Shown here: piece by piece, positions 50,447-63,600 of the stretch
How the letters are laid out: every line of letters begins with the position of its first letter
How positions within the stretch are numbered: position 1 is the stretch's first letter
NCBI GenBank assembly: GCA_036852015.1
Contig: JAANDG010000199.1
Location: forward strand, 1 to 64,000
DNA from: Pelodera strongyloides
Lineage: Eukaryota > Nematoda > Chromadorea > Rhabditida > Rhabditidae
Direction of reading: 5' to 3'
DNA length: 64,000 nucleotides
Notes under the pieces: model-generated
The model's database searches: none
Told to the model about the DNA's origin: nothing
The model's input: the letters and a program-made list of their open reading frames with translations, nothing else
Program-made: the position numbers and the translations under genes

Positions 50447-53400
50447 ATGGCAGACGTCTCGGGGGATGAGCTGGACGTTGAAGAATTGGAACGGCGGAAA
50501 ATGGAGATCCTGAATCTTCTCAGTGAGGTTTTTAGGATGCGCTGTTGGTTAAATCGTAATCCCTGAATAACGGCGGGTATGAATCGTAGTGTTCTTTGTT
50601 GTTACGGAGTGACCAATTCTTGACTATTATAGAAATGGGACAATGTGGTTCTCTGGGAAATGCGGAGGAAACCTTTTCATCGTCTCTTGAATTGGGATCG
50701 GGCGAGCTCAGCGGTGTGCGAACTCTGTCTCCAATGGAGTCTCCTGTGAAATGTCCCATTACACCGACGCTGAAAACTTCTGATCCATCGTAAGTTGTGA
50801 CCTTATTTATCTCCGGATTTGAGCTTTGGAAGGACATCAAGGATTTATTTAGTTTTTAATTTCAAATGTTTTTTTTTTTGTTTAAGCCAGATGTATGCCT
50901 ATAAATTTCTTGCAAGCTAATATCTTTTAGTCATTTGTCGTCTTTTTAGGAATTCACTGGAAAACTCTCCATATTGCTTCGAAAAATTTGGGACTGGTTG
51001 TTTCCGACGAGAACGTCATGTTTCGTCCGATTGTGACGATTTAATCCCAACAGATGTTGATCCTTTTGACTCGGACCTTGTTGACGGAAATGCTCCAAAG
51101 GTTTTTTTGATAGTTTAGTTCTACCGTTGTTTTAAGTAGTTGATATTTTGGTTTTACCGTTTTACGGGTGTCACAAAATTGATGAACTTTCGGTGGGGTT
51201 AACGGTGATCGTATGCTTTAGCGTCGTTGTATTGGACCTATTTCATCATCACTTCTAGAAGATTCGAGGGCAATCAAAATAGAAGAAGAAACAAGTAGGT
51301 TCTTTTCTTGTTTTTGTCTAGCGTAAATAGATGAACTAAAATCACCAAATCATGTGAAATCTCTTAGACCATCTCCCATCTCCGTAGGCTAGTACCAAAT
51401 TATTGCATGTTTACATGGTGGCAACGGTACATGGGCTAAGCAGACATAACTAAATTTACAACCCTTAGGTTTGCCTCCAGCTGAGAATTCGTCAACAGGA
51501 GCAAGTCTATCATCGCTTTGTCCCCTTAAGTTAGTTTTCCGTCTTTTTATATTTATATTGCGGAAGAACGTTGTATAATTGTATTTTGTGTAAAATGGAG
51601 TAAATTGGTAATGTGGTTCGGAATGATATTCGATCCATTTTAGTGCTTCTTCGGATAGTAATGTGAAGATAGAAGAAGTAGTTTCGACTGAAGGCCATGT
51701 GGACGCTGCCCAAGCCATGTTGGAAGAATGTCTGGAACAAACCGTCAATGGCTCTTCCAATATGAGGTCTGTTAAAAGAATTGTTTTAGAGTTTTTGGTT
51801 ATCGTGCCACTCATCTCATCACACCGGTATTTATTGTGTGTAAAAACCGAAAATAATTATTTCTTAGAGCGAAACGTGTCCCGGCTCATCGTCGCACTGA
51901 TATTTTGGAAATGTTGCCAACTGATTGGGTCGAAATTACTCATTCTTGTGGAGTTCCTGTTTATTTGGTGGGTTCTTTTGTTCTTTACAATGCACACCTT
52001 TTTATGAGATCCTAAATTTCCTGTAATCACATGACAAGAAGGTTTTATTCAGTATATTGACACAGTAAAACTGTAAAACATTAATTATGAAATGAATTGT
52101 ATAAGGAGTATATTGATTGACGATTGTCTAAAATAACTATTAATTATAAGATGCTACTGTGCCAATGTTTCGTTTTATCCTTGATAACTATTTTCAGCAT
52201 AAGCCGTCTCGGGTGTGTACTTGGAGTCGCCCCTATTATTTAGGAAATGGGTCCGCTCGAAACCATGAGGTGTCGTTTTCCTCCATAATTTTCATTAATA
52301 TACTAAGCTTGCATTATCGTTTTATTGACAATATTCACACTCACACCTTACCTTATTTGTATAGGTGCCTCTTTGTGCAATCCCTTGTCTACACGAAAAG
52401 AAGTTAAATGAGAGATTGGATGAAGAACAAGCGAAGCAGAAGGAGAATGGGGAAGAAGAAAGCCGTTCGGTTCCCACTGTACAACTAAAGGTTTGAAGAC
52501 TGGTTTTCGGATTCGAATATTTGTCTGCATCACTCTGTCAATACTTATCATGCAAAAATGACATGGAATGTGCAGTGCAAAACATAAAAATATCCAGCTG
52601 ATACGAAGTACGAATCTTATTGTGAAGACCTACTAAAGCACCGTAGTTTTAGTTTTCTTTTGATACGGTTAATTCCGAATTCTGGTTGAGTATTATGTAT
52701 TGTATATCACTCTGCGACTATTAACATGCGACTGCTCCCTCTAACTTTCATATTTCGTATGAGATCGTTCAGCATACGGAATTCCAATCATATGGACTGC
52801 TTCGGTGTCCCTGATTGTGTATTCCTCAATGTTGAACGCTTTCTTAAAAGTGTACTACTATACTTGCTTGCAGACTAGGTGTTTATTTAAAACAATGTAT
52901 TTGGTGTATTGTAAATTACAACTTTATTGAGAGAAAGTTCTCCTTTCACTTGCTTTTCGCTGCGTGAAATTCATATTCAGTGTAATCTGTAATCATGGAT
53001 TGCTTCCTCTTTAATCATTCGGTGCTGGTGCTAATTAAAAACAATATTATATTGTTTTTTTTCTTGGGTCTTTTGTATCCTTTTACCCTTCTATTTAATT
53101 TGGACCAATATTTGTAATAATATTGCGTTATTTCAGAAGGATAATGAAGGATTGAATGCTAATTTATCCGCTGATTCGCTCTTTGAATACGCGTCATCGG
53201 TGTTTCGGATTAAAACGATCAATGTGGAGAATTTCAAGAAATGGTCGGAAACTAGGATGCGGAAACGGGATAGACAGTAAGGCCCATTTTTGTGTTACTA
53301 TGTACTGATTTACTGATACAGATACTGATATCTGATATTGTAATTTGTGAACATTTTGTACTCTGCAATTCAAATTCTGCTTTCGTTGTTAGTGTGTACA

Positions 53401-56400
53401 TTTGCTGCTCGTAGCTAACTTGTTAAATAGTATATTTGCGGATAATATGATAGATATAGTGTAGGTATAGGGGGTGATTGGTGATTGCTTATAACATTCT
53501 TGCATTATTTCAGGGATAAACTTGTGGAGAGGCTTGTAGAAGCAGTCAACGCAGAGGAAGATGAAGATGAAGAAGGTAAATACAATTATTTATTGGAAAA
53601 TATAAATCTTTATTTATATTGAATATTCGATTCGGGTAAGGTAGTTGTAACTAGCGTGATTCTGCGCAATATGTATGTTAAATAGTGTAGGTATATGGGA
53701 AATAATTTTTCACCCTTGAATAAGGGTGCACGCTCTTGAAGCATAAAACAAATTTAAATTTAAATAGTTAGATGGAAGAAAAACGGAAATCATGGGTTTG
53801 GGTTTCTGAAACGGCACCGGTGACACTAAATAAGTAGGAAACTGCGAAACTGCCATTTTCGAGGGAAATTATGCTCTTTTTCATTCTTTATCTTATTCGC
53901 TACAAATAGTGTCAATACTGCATTCACTGGACTGGATGTTTCATCCTTTTCTAATAAACCATGGTGCATCCATAAATTGATGCACGAGTACAGGTACAGA
54001 TTCAACGGGTCTGTATGATCTTTTTTTTTTCAGGCGGTGAAAAACGCAATGTATTGAAGAATACACTGATTATCACCCAACCTATCGCTCCGATATCTAA
54101 AGCTGGGAAGCCGGGAATGAAAAGTGTCGTTATAAATCCTATGGTTGGTCTTTTATTATTTTTTACTTTTATTCTTTTATCGATGTTTACGTTTACATTG
54201 TATTTTGTGTATTATTTAATCAATTTGTAGGGTAAAACCGCGGTAAATATTCTGCACGAGTACACACAAAAGATGCTTCGCGGGACTATTGTGTTTGACT
54301 ATTGGGAAGTGAGGTACGTGGTTATTTTCGTGCCTAAACCTGCATTCTGTATGAGATCTCTGATGGGGTCTTCCCTTCTCTGTTAAGTGATTGTTTTATT
54401 CAGTTTTGGGGTTGGAGATGCATTCGATTTTCAACTTGTTTAGTGTGCTTTGTTTTAGGAGTAGTAGCACTCCGTACGGTTGTACGGCCAAATTGAAGTT
54501 GTCGACTGAAGGCCGAATTGCAGCTGCCACTTCTGTGAAGGAGAAACTTGGTGTACTCAAGCATTTGGAGAAAATGAACAGCGGAGATCCGAGTGAAAAT
54601 GGTATTGATTGGGACCATTAGAGTAATGTGGCGCAATCACACATTTGGCTTCATTCTTATGAAGTGACTCTGACCCTGAAAAAGCGACTAAGTAGATAGC
54701 AAGACACGGTAGTCTATGACTGCTTTACCAATTCCCATTTTAAGATGAACTTCAAGTTATTGGGAAAGGAATCGGATCGAGCAAGAAGATGGCCAAGAGT
54801 GAAGCAGCCAAGAGTGCACTCACGGTGGGCCTTTTCTTTTAAATTTTACCGAAAATTATCTTTACTTCTCGTAGCTTCTTAGTTTATTCAAACTATTGTT
54901 CTTTGTATCACACCTACGTATGTTATCTCATGCTAGTCTAGTAATCTCTCTCCGTACCTCCTCCATCTATAATATTCGCTCGTTTGCAGGTTCTGATCCC
55001 GGGACTTGTCTTCAACTCGGACGGTATTGCCTGTTCAACCGAAGGAGATGGAAATAGAGGGAAATTATTGGAAGACGCCGTCAGTTTGATCCACTTTGTG
55101 TTTGAGAAGAGAATAATTTTACGCATAGATTTATAGCCTGGTGTACTATACTTGATTATGTTTAGGTATCTCTATTCGAGCAAGTCTCCATTGAAGATGA
55201 AAGGGTATTCGACATGGCAATGAAAGCCTGCGTCCCCCCTCCATATGCTGTTTTACAGGTAATATTTTGTTTGCTTATGTTTGTGTCATGCAGTGTTTGT
55301 TTCAGTGTGGTAGTATTCATTCTTCATCAAATGATTGTTGTGTAGGAAACTGTTCACCGGAACGTCGCGTTCGCACAAATGGATATCGACCTTAAGACCC
55401 AATTGATCGGACACAAGAAGATTCGCTGTGACATGAAAGTTGGAGAGCATCAGGCAATTTTATTTTCTTGTTCGGAAATTATGTATGTTATAATGCCCAA
55501 TGTGTGACCTTACGTATAACATAAGCCATCCGCTATTATCAGACGGGATGCAGTACTAATATTATGCAGTTCTCTTGATGTCTACTAATCTACATGAGCG
55601 AAAACGTTTTCGTACCTGGGATGGGCTGTCCAAAATCCTAGACTTATTTATAACTTCCTTTTACTCTTGCAGGTTTCATGTGTTGTGACAAACAAACAAG
55701 CTGGAAAACACCAGTGCGCACAAATGATTTTGAAGAAATTGCATAGTAATGTAAGTTTAGTAACATCATATGTGTTCCTTGTATGTCCTCCAATTAGAGT
55801 AAAAGTGACAAGTTGAACACTTGAGCCGAATGAGATAAACCAATTTGTTTGTATATTTAGGCTGTAGCTTATCGGATGGTTATGTACGTGTATGTTTTGT
55901 TGCAGCTTGAGACGTACGCATCACTGCTGCGTCTCTACACTGATTCTATCACGAAGCAGTGGGACAGTGTGCGAGCTCAGAAGGAAGTCACTTCTCTTCA
56001 GAAAAAGGTTAGCTACCTTTGTGCTGTGAACTGTGAATTACTATCACAGTGGCGTAGTCCCTTGTCCTAGACCTTCACATTTTACACCAGTGTGCGGGTG
56101 TTAGCCTTGTGCAGATTCAGGTGACTGTATGCCTGTTTCATATTATGAATGTACATTTGCATTTTCATTCCCATATTCCATTCGTGTACTCCTTCACTCT
56201 GCCTATGTTTTCAGTCGGTGACAGCGAATAGTGCCGTTCTGTCAAAACTACGGGAAGAAATGGAGAAGGTGGCTAAAGCAGTAATTGAGAGACCCCGAAT
56301 ATGTCACACGAGAACTCCGCCCACTCAGGTACTCGTTTACTAAACTCCATATTCCATAGTGGACGCGGAATGCTACTGCGTTTTTGTTTAGTATAATAGT

Positions 56401-56611
56401 TTTTCATTATGCATTTACATTTTTTCTGTACGAATCAACTACGTTTATTTTAGTGTTAGCAGAAGAGAAGAGTCTCGTTGGTTGTTAACCACAACTACCG
56501 TATTGCGTCTTCTTTCTAATTGTGTGTTTCCAGGGATGTTCGTTCTCGGATTCAAAAGACATGGACCGTTTTATGGAAGCGAATGGAGCCATCAACTCAG
56601 CTGTTATGTAG
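50447..56611 (+). CDS. DGCR8: DGCR8/Pasha, RNA-binding subunit of the Microprocessor
   Basis: DGCR8 pairs with Drosha to cut primary microRNAs in the nucleus. Exons: 50447-50522, 50633-50789, 50950-51100, 51222-51298, 51644-51766, 51868-51967, 52198-52269, 52365-52490, 53137-53276, about 53516, about 54034, 54231, 54460, 54746, 54990, 55166, 55347, 55674, 55905, 56215 and 56535-56611. Residues 1-150 are acidic/Ser-rich. The WW-like haem region has VPVYL, TWSRPYYLGNGS and AIPCLHEKK, keeping the Pro-Cys pair that binds haem in human DGCR8. The Rhed-type FKKWSETRMRKRDRQ follows. dsRBD1 starts at INPMGKTAVNILHEY and ends GSSKKMAKSEAAKSAL; dsRBD2 ends TNKQAGKHQCAQMILKKL. ETYASLLRLY matches the C-terminal block and a short helix ends the protein. 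The 55454/55674 intron may use a GC donor. Confidence 0.92.
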
Positions 56612-56799
56612 TACCTGTTAGGATATTGACTTTTCACTTTTCGTACTTGCCCCCCTTCCCCTGTTCAGCTTTAAACCGATCATTTGCGTTTTAGAAATCA
56701 TGTTGTAGTGTATGTTCAGTGATTGATGGATATTCTCTCTCTACCATTTCGTTTTAATTTGGATTAGTGTTTGTCCGATACCTGTGATTTTACCTACAC

Positions 56800-56805
56800 A
56801 ATAAA
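56800..56805 (+). terminator. Candidate poly(A) signal of DGCR8
   Basis: AATAAA lies about 190 bp after the DGCR8 stop, about 0.5 kb before the satellite array starts. Confidence 0.55.
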
Positions 56806-57304
56806 ACGAGACTACCCTAACTACAACTACACCTAGAGAACCTAAACTAAGCTACTAAGCATAGTAACCTGACTACCAACTCGAGTGCTGACTGTTTTGT
56901 ATGGTCCTAGCTTATTACAAAAGTTTAAATATTGATCTGCTATATGCTTACTCTAATTTACCACTCTGTGATGTTCACTGAATGATTTCTCAATCTTGCT
57001 CAAAGATGATCAATTATCACATTTTAATTCATAATATTTGACCCAATAAACTAGTTTATTAGCTATGTTGTTCTTGCGTTTTAATTCCTTGTCTTTTGAG
57101 ACAATTCGTTTACAGTACGCGTATCGCGTATCTATATGAAGAAAATTCCGCAATTTACCAAATCACATGTGTTTTGGTCTGTGATTACGTGAGAAACGTG
57201 GCAAGATACATACTTCTGGCCGTATAAAACTCAACACAGTGTTTTGCAAATTGTAAGTATAATACAAAACACGAGCAAAATTAGGCAACTGAAATCAAGT
57301 ACTC
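56806..57304. other. Unique spacer between DGCR8 and the satellite
   Basis: AT-rich DNA with a further AATAAA near 57046. No gene. Positions 57230-57305 contain short AACACTGT and AAACAC fragments that foreshadow the array. Confidence 0.45.
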
Positions 57305-57600
57305 AAAACACTGTGGCAAGATTTTCAGGTCCACACACCAAAAATCTAGCACACTGTTTTGCACGACCTGCTAAAACACAGCGGTAAGATTTTCAGGTCC
57401 ATAAACATCTTGGATCGTTCCAAAAATCTTGCCACACGGTTTTCAGAACTGCTAAAACCCTGTGGCAAGATTTCCTGGTCCATAAACATCTTGGATCGTT
57501 CCAAAAATCTTGCCACACGGTTTTCAGAACTGCTAAAACCCTGTGGCAAGATTTTCAGGTCCATAAATATCTTGGATCGTTCCTGTTTACAGTGTTTTAG
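57305..57600 (-). repeat. Left arm of the satellite, inverted relative to the main array
   Basis: About three and a half monomers read in the opposite orientation to the rest (TTCAGGTCCATAAACATCTT, then GGATCGTTCC, AAAAATCTTGCCACACGG). The orientation flips near 57600-57635 at TTTAGAACTGTTTATAGTGT. Confidence 0.85.
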
Positions 57601-57619
57601 AACTGTTTATAGTGTTTGA

Positions 57620-60600
57620 GCAGTCGTGCAAAACAGTGTGGCAAGATTTTTGGAACGATCCAAGATGTTTATTTGTTTATGGACCTGAAAATCTTGCCAC
57701 AGGGTTTTAGCAATTCTGAAAAACAGTGTGGCAAGATTTTTGGAACGATCCAAGATGTTTATGGACCTGGAAATCTTGCCACAGGGTTTTAGCAGTTCTG
57801 AAAAACCGTGTGTCAAGATTTTTGGAACGATCCAAGATATGTATGGACCTGAAAATCTTGCCACAGGGTTTTAGCAGTTCTGAAAACCGTGTGGCAAGAT
57901 TTTTGGAACGATCCAAGATGTTTATGGACCTGAAAATCTTGCCACAGGGTTTTAGCAGTTCTGAAAACCCGTGTGGCAGGTTTTTTGGAACGATTCAAGA
58001 TATTTATGGACCTGGAAATCTTGCCACAGGGTTTTAGCAGTTCTGAAAAACCGTGTGGCAAGATTTTTGGAACGATCCAAGATATTTATGGACCTGGAAA
58101 TCTTGCCACAGGGTTTTAACAGTTCTGAAAACCGTGTGGCAAGATTTTTGGAACGATCCAAGATATTTATGGACCTGAAAATCTTGCCACAGGGGTTTAG
58201 CAGTTCTGAAAAAACGTGTGGCAAGATTTTTGGAACGATAAAGTTATGTTTATGGACCTTTAAATCTTGCCACAGGGTTCTGCAGTTCTGAAAAACCGTG
58301 TGGCAAGATTTTTGGAACGATCCAAGATATTTATGGACCTGAAAATCTTGCCACAGGGTTCTAGCGGTTCTGAAAAACCGTGTGGCAAGATTTTTGGAAC
58401 GATCCAAGATGTTTATGGACCAGGAAATCTTGCCACAGGGTTTTAGCAGTTCTGAAAAACCGTGTGGCAAGATTTTTGGAACGATCCAAGATATTTATGG
58501 ACCTGGAAATCTTGCCACAGGGTTTTAGCAGTTCTGAAAACCCGTGTGGCAGGTTTTTTGGAACGATTCAAGATATTTATGGGCCTGGAAATCTTGCCAC
58601 AGGGTTTTAGCAGTTCTGAAAAACCGTCTGGCAAGATTTTTGGAACGATCCAAGATATTTATGGACCTGGAAATCTTGCCACAGGGTTTTAACAGTTCTG
58701 AAAACCGTGTGGCAAGATTTTTGGAACGATCCAAGATGTTTATGGACCAGGAAATCTTGCCACAGGGTTTTAGCAGTTCTGAAAAACCGTGTGGCAAGAT
58801 TTTTGGAACGATCCAAGATATTTATGGACCTGGAAATCTTGCCACAGGGTTTTAGCAGTTCTGAAAACCGTGTGGCAAGATTTTTTGGAACGATTCAAGA
58901 TATTTATGGACCTGGAAATCTTGCCACAGGGTTTTAGCAGTTCTGAAAAACCGTGTGGCAAGATTTTTGGAACGATCCAAGATATTTATGGACCTTTAAA
59001 TCTTGCCACAGGGTTCTACAATTCCGAAAAACCGTGTGGCAAGATTTTTGGAACGATCCAAGATATTTATGGACCTGGAAATCTTGCCACAGGGTTTTAG
59101 CAGTTCTGAAAAACCGTGTGGCAAGATTTTTGGAACGATCCAAGATATTTATGGACCTTTAAATCTTGCCACAGGGTTTTAGCAGTTCTGAAAACCGTGT
59201 GGCAAGATTTTTGGAACGATCCAAGATGTTTATGGACCTGGCAATCTTGCCACAGGGTTTTAGCAGTTCTGAAAACCCGTGTGGCAGATTTTTTGGAACG
59301 ATTCAAGATATTTATGGGCCTGGAAATCTTGCCACAGGGTTTTAGCAGTTCTGAAAACCGTGTGGCAAGATTTTTGGAACGATCCAAGATGTTTATGGAC
59401 CTGGAAATCTTGCCACAGGGTTTTAGCAGTTCTGAAAAAACGTGTGGCAAGATTTTTGGAACGATAAAGTTATGTTTATGGACCTTTAAATCTTGCCACA
59501 GGGTTCTACAGTTCTGAAAAACCGTGTGGCAAGATTTTTGGAACGATCCAAGATATTTATGGACCTGGAAATCTTGCCACAGGGTTTTAACAGTTCTGAA
59601 AACCGTGTGGCAAGATTTTTGGAACGATCCAAGATATTTATGGACCTGGAAATCTTGCCACAGGGTTTTAGCTGTTCTGAAAAACCGTGTGGCAGGTTTT
59701 TTGGAACGATTCAAGATATTTATGGACCTGGAAATCTTGCCACAGGGTTTTAGCAGTTCTGAAAAACCGTCTGGCAAGATTTTTGGAACGATCCAAGATA
59801 TTTATGGACCTGGAAATCTTGCCACAGGGTTTTAGCAGTTCTGAAAACCATGTGGCAAGATTTTTGGAACGATCCAAGATGTTTATGGACCAGGAAATCT
59901 TGCCACAGGGTTTTAGCAGTTCTGAAAACCGTGTGGCAAGATTTTTGGAACGATCCAAGATGTTTATGGACCTGGCAATCTTGCCACAGGGTTTTAGCAG
60001 TTCTGAAAACCCGTGTGGCAGGTTTTTTGGAACGATTCAAGATATTTATGGGCCTGGAAATCTTGCCACAGGGTTTTAGCAGTTCTGAAAACCGTGTGGC
60101 AAGATTTTTTGGAACGATCCAAGATGTTTATGGACCTGGAAATCTTGCCACAGGGTTTTTAGCAGTTCTGAAAAAACGTGTGGCAAGATTTTTTGGAACG
60201 ATCCAAGATGTTTATGGACCGGAAATCTTGCCACAGGGTTTTTTTTTTTTCTGAAAACCGTGTGCAAGATTTTTGGAACGATCCAAGATGTTTATGGGCC
60301 TGGCACTCTGCCAGGGTGACAGGGTTTTAGCAAAAACCCCTGTGTTTGTTTTGGAACGATCAAGATTTTAATGGGTTGTTAGCAGTTTTAGGAGTTCTGA
60401 AAACCGGGTGTGGGCAAATTTTTGGAACGATCCAAGATGTTTATGGACCTGGAAATCTTGCCACAGGGTTTTAGCATTCTGAAAAACGTGTGGCAAGATT
60501 TTTGGAACGATCCAAGATGTTTATGGACCTGGAAAATCTTGCCACAGGGTTTTAGCAGTTCTGAAAACCGTGTGGCAAGATTTTTGGAACGATCCAAGAT

Positions 60601-63600
60601 GTTTATGGCCTGCAAATCTTGCCACAGGGTTTTAGCAGTTCTGAAAACCCTTGGCAGGTTTTTTGGAACGATTCAAGATATTTATGGGCCTGGAAATCTT
60701 GCCACAGGGTTTTAGCAGTTCTGAAAACCGTGTGGCAAGATTTTTGGAACGATCCAAGATTTTATGGACCAGGAAATCTTGCCACAGGGTTTTAGCAGTT
60801 CTGAAAAACGTGTGGCAAGATTTTTGGAACGATCCAAGATGTTTATGGACCAGGAAATCTTGCCACAGGGTTTTAGCAGTTCTGAAAACCCGTGTGGCAG
60901 GTTTTTTGGAACGATCCAAGATGTTTATGGACCAGGAAATCTTGCCACAGGGTTTTATCAGTTCTGAAAACCGTGTGGCAAGATTTTTGGAACGATCCAA
61001 GATGTTTATGGACCTGGCAATCTTGCCACAGGGTTTTAGCAGTTCTGAAAACCCGTGTGGCAGGTTTTTTGGAACGATTCAAGATATTTATGGGCCTGGA
61101 AATCTTGCCACAGGGTTTTAGCAGTTCTGAAAAACCGTCTGGCAAGATTTTTGGAACGATCCAAGATATTTATGGACCTGGAAATCTTGCCACAGGGTTT
61201 TAGCAGTTCTGAAAACCGTGTGGCAAGATTTTTGGAACGATCCAAGATGTTTATGGACCAGGAAATCTTGCCACAGGGGTTTATCAGTTCTGAAAACCGT
61301 GTGGCAAGATTTTTGGAACGATCCAAGATGTTTATGGACCTGGCAATCTTGCCACAGGGTTTTAGCAGTTCTGAAAACCCGTGTGGCAGGTTTTTTGGAA
61401 CGATTCAAGATATTTATGGCCTGGAAATCTTGCCACAGGGTTTTAGCAGTTCTGAAAACCGTGTGGCAAGATTTTTGGAACGATCCAAGATGTTTATGGA
61501 CCAGGAAATCTTGCCACAGGGTTTTAGCAGTTCTGAAAAAACGTGTGGCAAGATTTTTGGAACGATCCAAGATATTTATGGACCTGGAAATCTTGCCACA
61601 GGGTTTTAGCAGTTCTGAAAAACCGTGTGGCAGGTTTTTTGGAACGATTCAAGATATTTATGGACCTGGAAATCTTGCCACAGGGTTTTAGCAGTTCTGA
61701 AAAACCGTCTGGCAAGATTTTTGGAACGATCCAAGATGTTTATGGACCAGGAAATCTTGCCACAGGGTTTTAGCAGTTCTGAAAAAACGTGTGGCAAGAT
61801 TTTTGGAACGATAAAGTTATGTTTATGGACCTTTAAATCTTGCCACAGGGTTCTACAGTTCTGAAAAACCGTGTGGCAAGATTTTTGGAACGATCCAAGA
61901 TGTTTATGGACCTGGAAATCTTGCCACAGGGTTTTAGCAGTTCTGAAAACCGTGTGGCAAGATTTTTGGAACGATCCAAGATGTTTATGGACCTGGAAAT
62001 CTTGCCACAGGGTTTTAGCAGTTCTGAAAAACCGTGTGGCAGGTTTTTTGGAACGATTCAAGATATTTATGGAACTGGAAATCTTGCCACAGGGTTTTAG
62101 CAGTTCTGAAAACCGTGTGGCAAGATTTTTGGAACGATCCAAGATGTTTATGGACCTGGAAATCTTGCCACAGGGTTTTAGCAGTTCTGAAAACCGTGTG
62201 GCAAGATTTTTGGAACGATCCAAGATGTTTATGGACCTGGAAATCTTGCCACAGGGTTTTAGCAGTTCTGAAAAACCGTGTGGCAGGTTTTTTGGAACGA
62301 TTCAAGATATTTATGGAACTGGAAATCTTGCCACAGGGTTTTAGCAGTTCTGAAAACCGTGTGGCAAGATTTTTGGAACGATCCAAGATATTTATGGACC
62401 TGGAAATCTTGCCACAGGGTTTTAGCAGTTCTGAAAAAACGTGTGGCAAGATTTTTGGAACGATAAAGTTATGTTTATGGACCTTTAAATCTTGCCACAG
62501 GGTTCTACAGTTCTGAAAAACCGTGTGGCAAGATTTTTGGAACGATCCAAGATATTTATGGACCTGGAAATCTTGCCACAGGGTTTTAACAGTTCTGAAA
62601 ACCGTGTGGCAAGATTTTTGGAACGATCCAAGATGTTTATGGACCTGGAAATCTTGCCATAGGGTTTTAGCAGTTCTGAAAACCGTGTGGCAAGATTTTT
62701 GGAACGATCCAAGATGTTTATGGACCAGGAAATCTTGCCACAGGGTTTTAGCAGTTCTGAAAACCGTGTGGCAAGATCAAAGATTTTTATGGAACCACAG
62801 GAAAAACAAACAAGATTTTATGGGCCGGAAATCTTGCCACAGGTTTTAGCAGTTCTGAAAAAAGATCGATTGTGTGGAAGTGAAGATTTTTGGAACGATC
62901 CAAGATGTTTATGGACCTGGCAATCTTGCCACAGGGTTTTAGCAGTTCTGAAAACCCGTGTGGCAGGTTTTTTGGAACGATTCAAGATATTTATGGGCCT
63001 GGAAATCTTGCCACAGGGTTTTAGCAGTTCTGAAAACCGTGTGGCAAGATTTTTGGAACGATCCAAGATGTTTATGGACCTGGAAATCTTGCCACAGGGT
63101 TTTAGCAGTTCTGAAAAAACGTGTGGCAAGATTTTTGGAACGATAAATTATGTTTATGGACCTTTAAATCTTGCCACAGGTTTCTACAGTTCTGAAAAAC
63201 CGTGTGGCAGATTTTGGAACGATCCAAGATATTTATGGACCTGGAAATCTTGCCACAGGGTTTTAAACAGTTCTGAAACCGTGTGGCAAGATTTTTGGAA
63301 CGATCCAGGATTTTATGGACCTGGAAATCTTGCCATAGGGTTTTAGCAGTTCTGAAAACCGTGTTGCAAGATGGAACGACCAAGATGTTTATGGACCTTA
63401 ATCTTGCCACGGGGTTTTAGCAGTTCTGAAAAACCGTGTGGCGGTTTTTGGAACGATCAAGATATTTATTACCTGGAAATCTTGCCACGGGTTTAGCAGT
63501 TCTGAAAACCGTCTGGCCAAGATTTTTGGAACGATCCAAGATTTTATGGACCTGTAAATCTGCCACAGGGTTTTATTTCTGAAAAAGTGTGGCAAAGATT

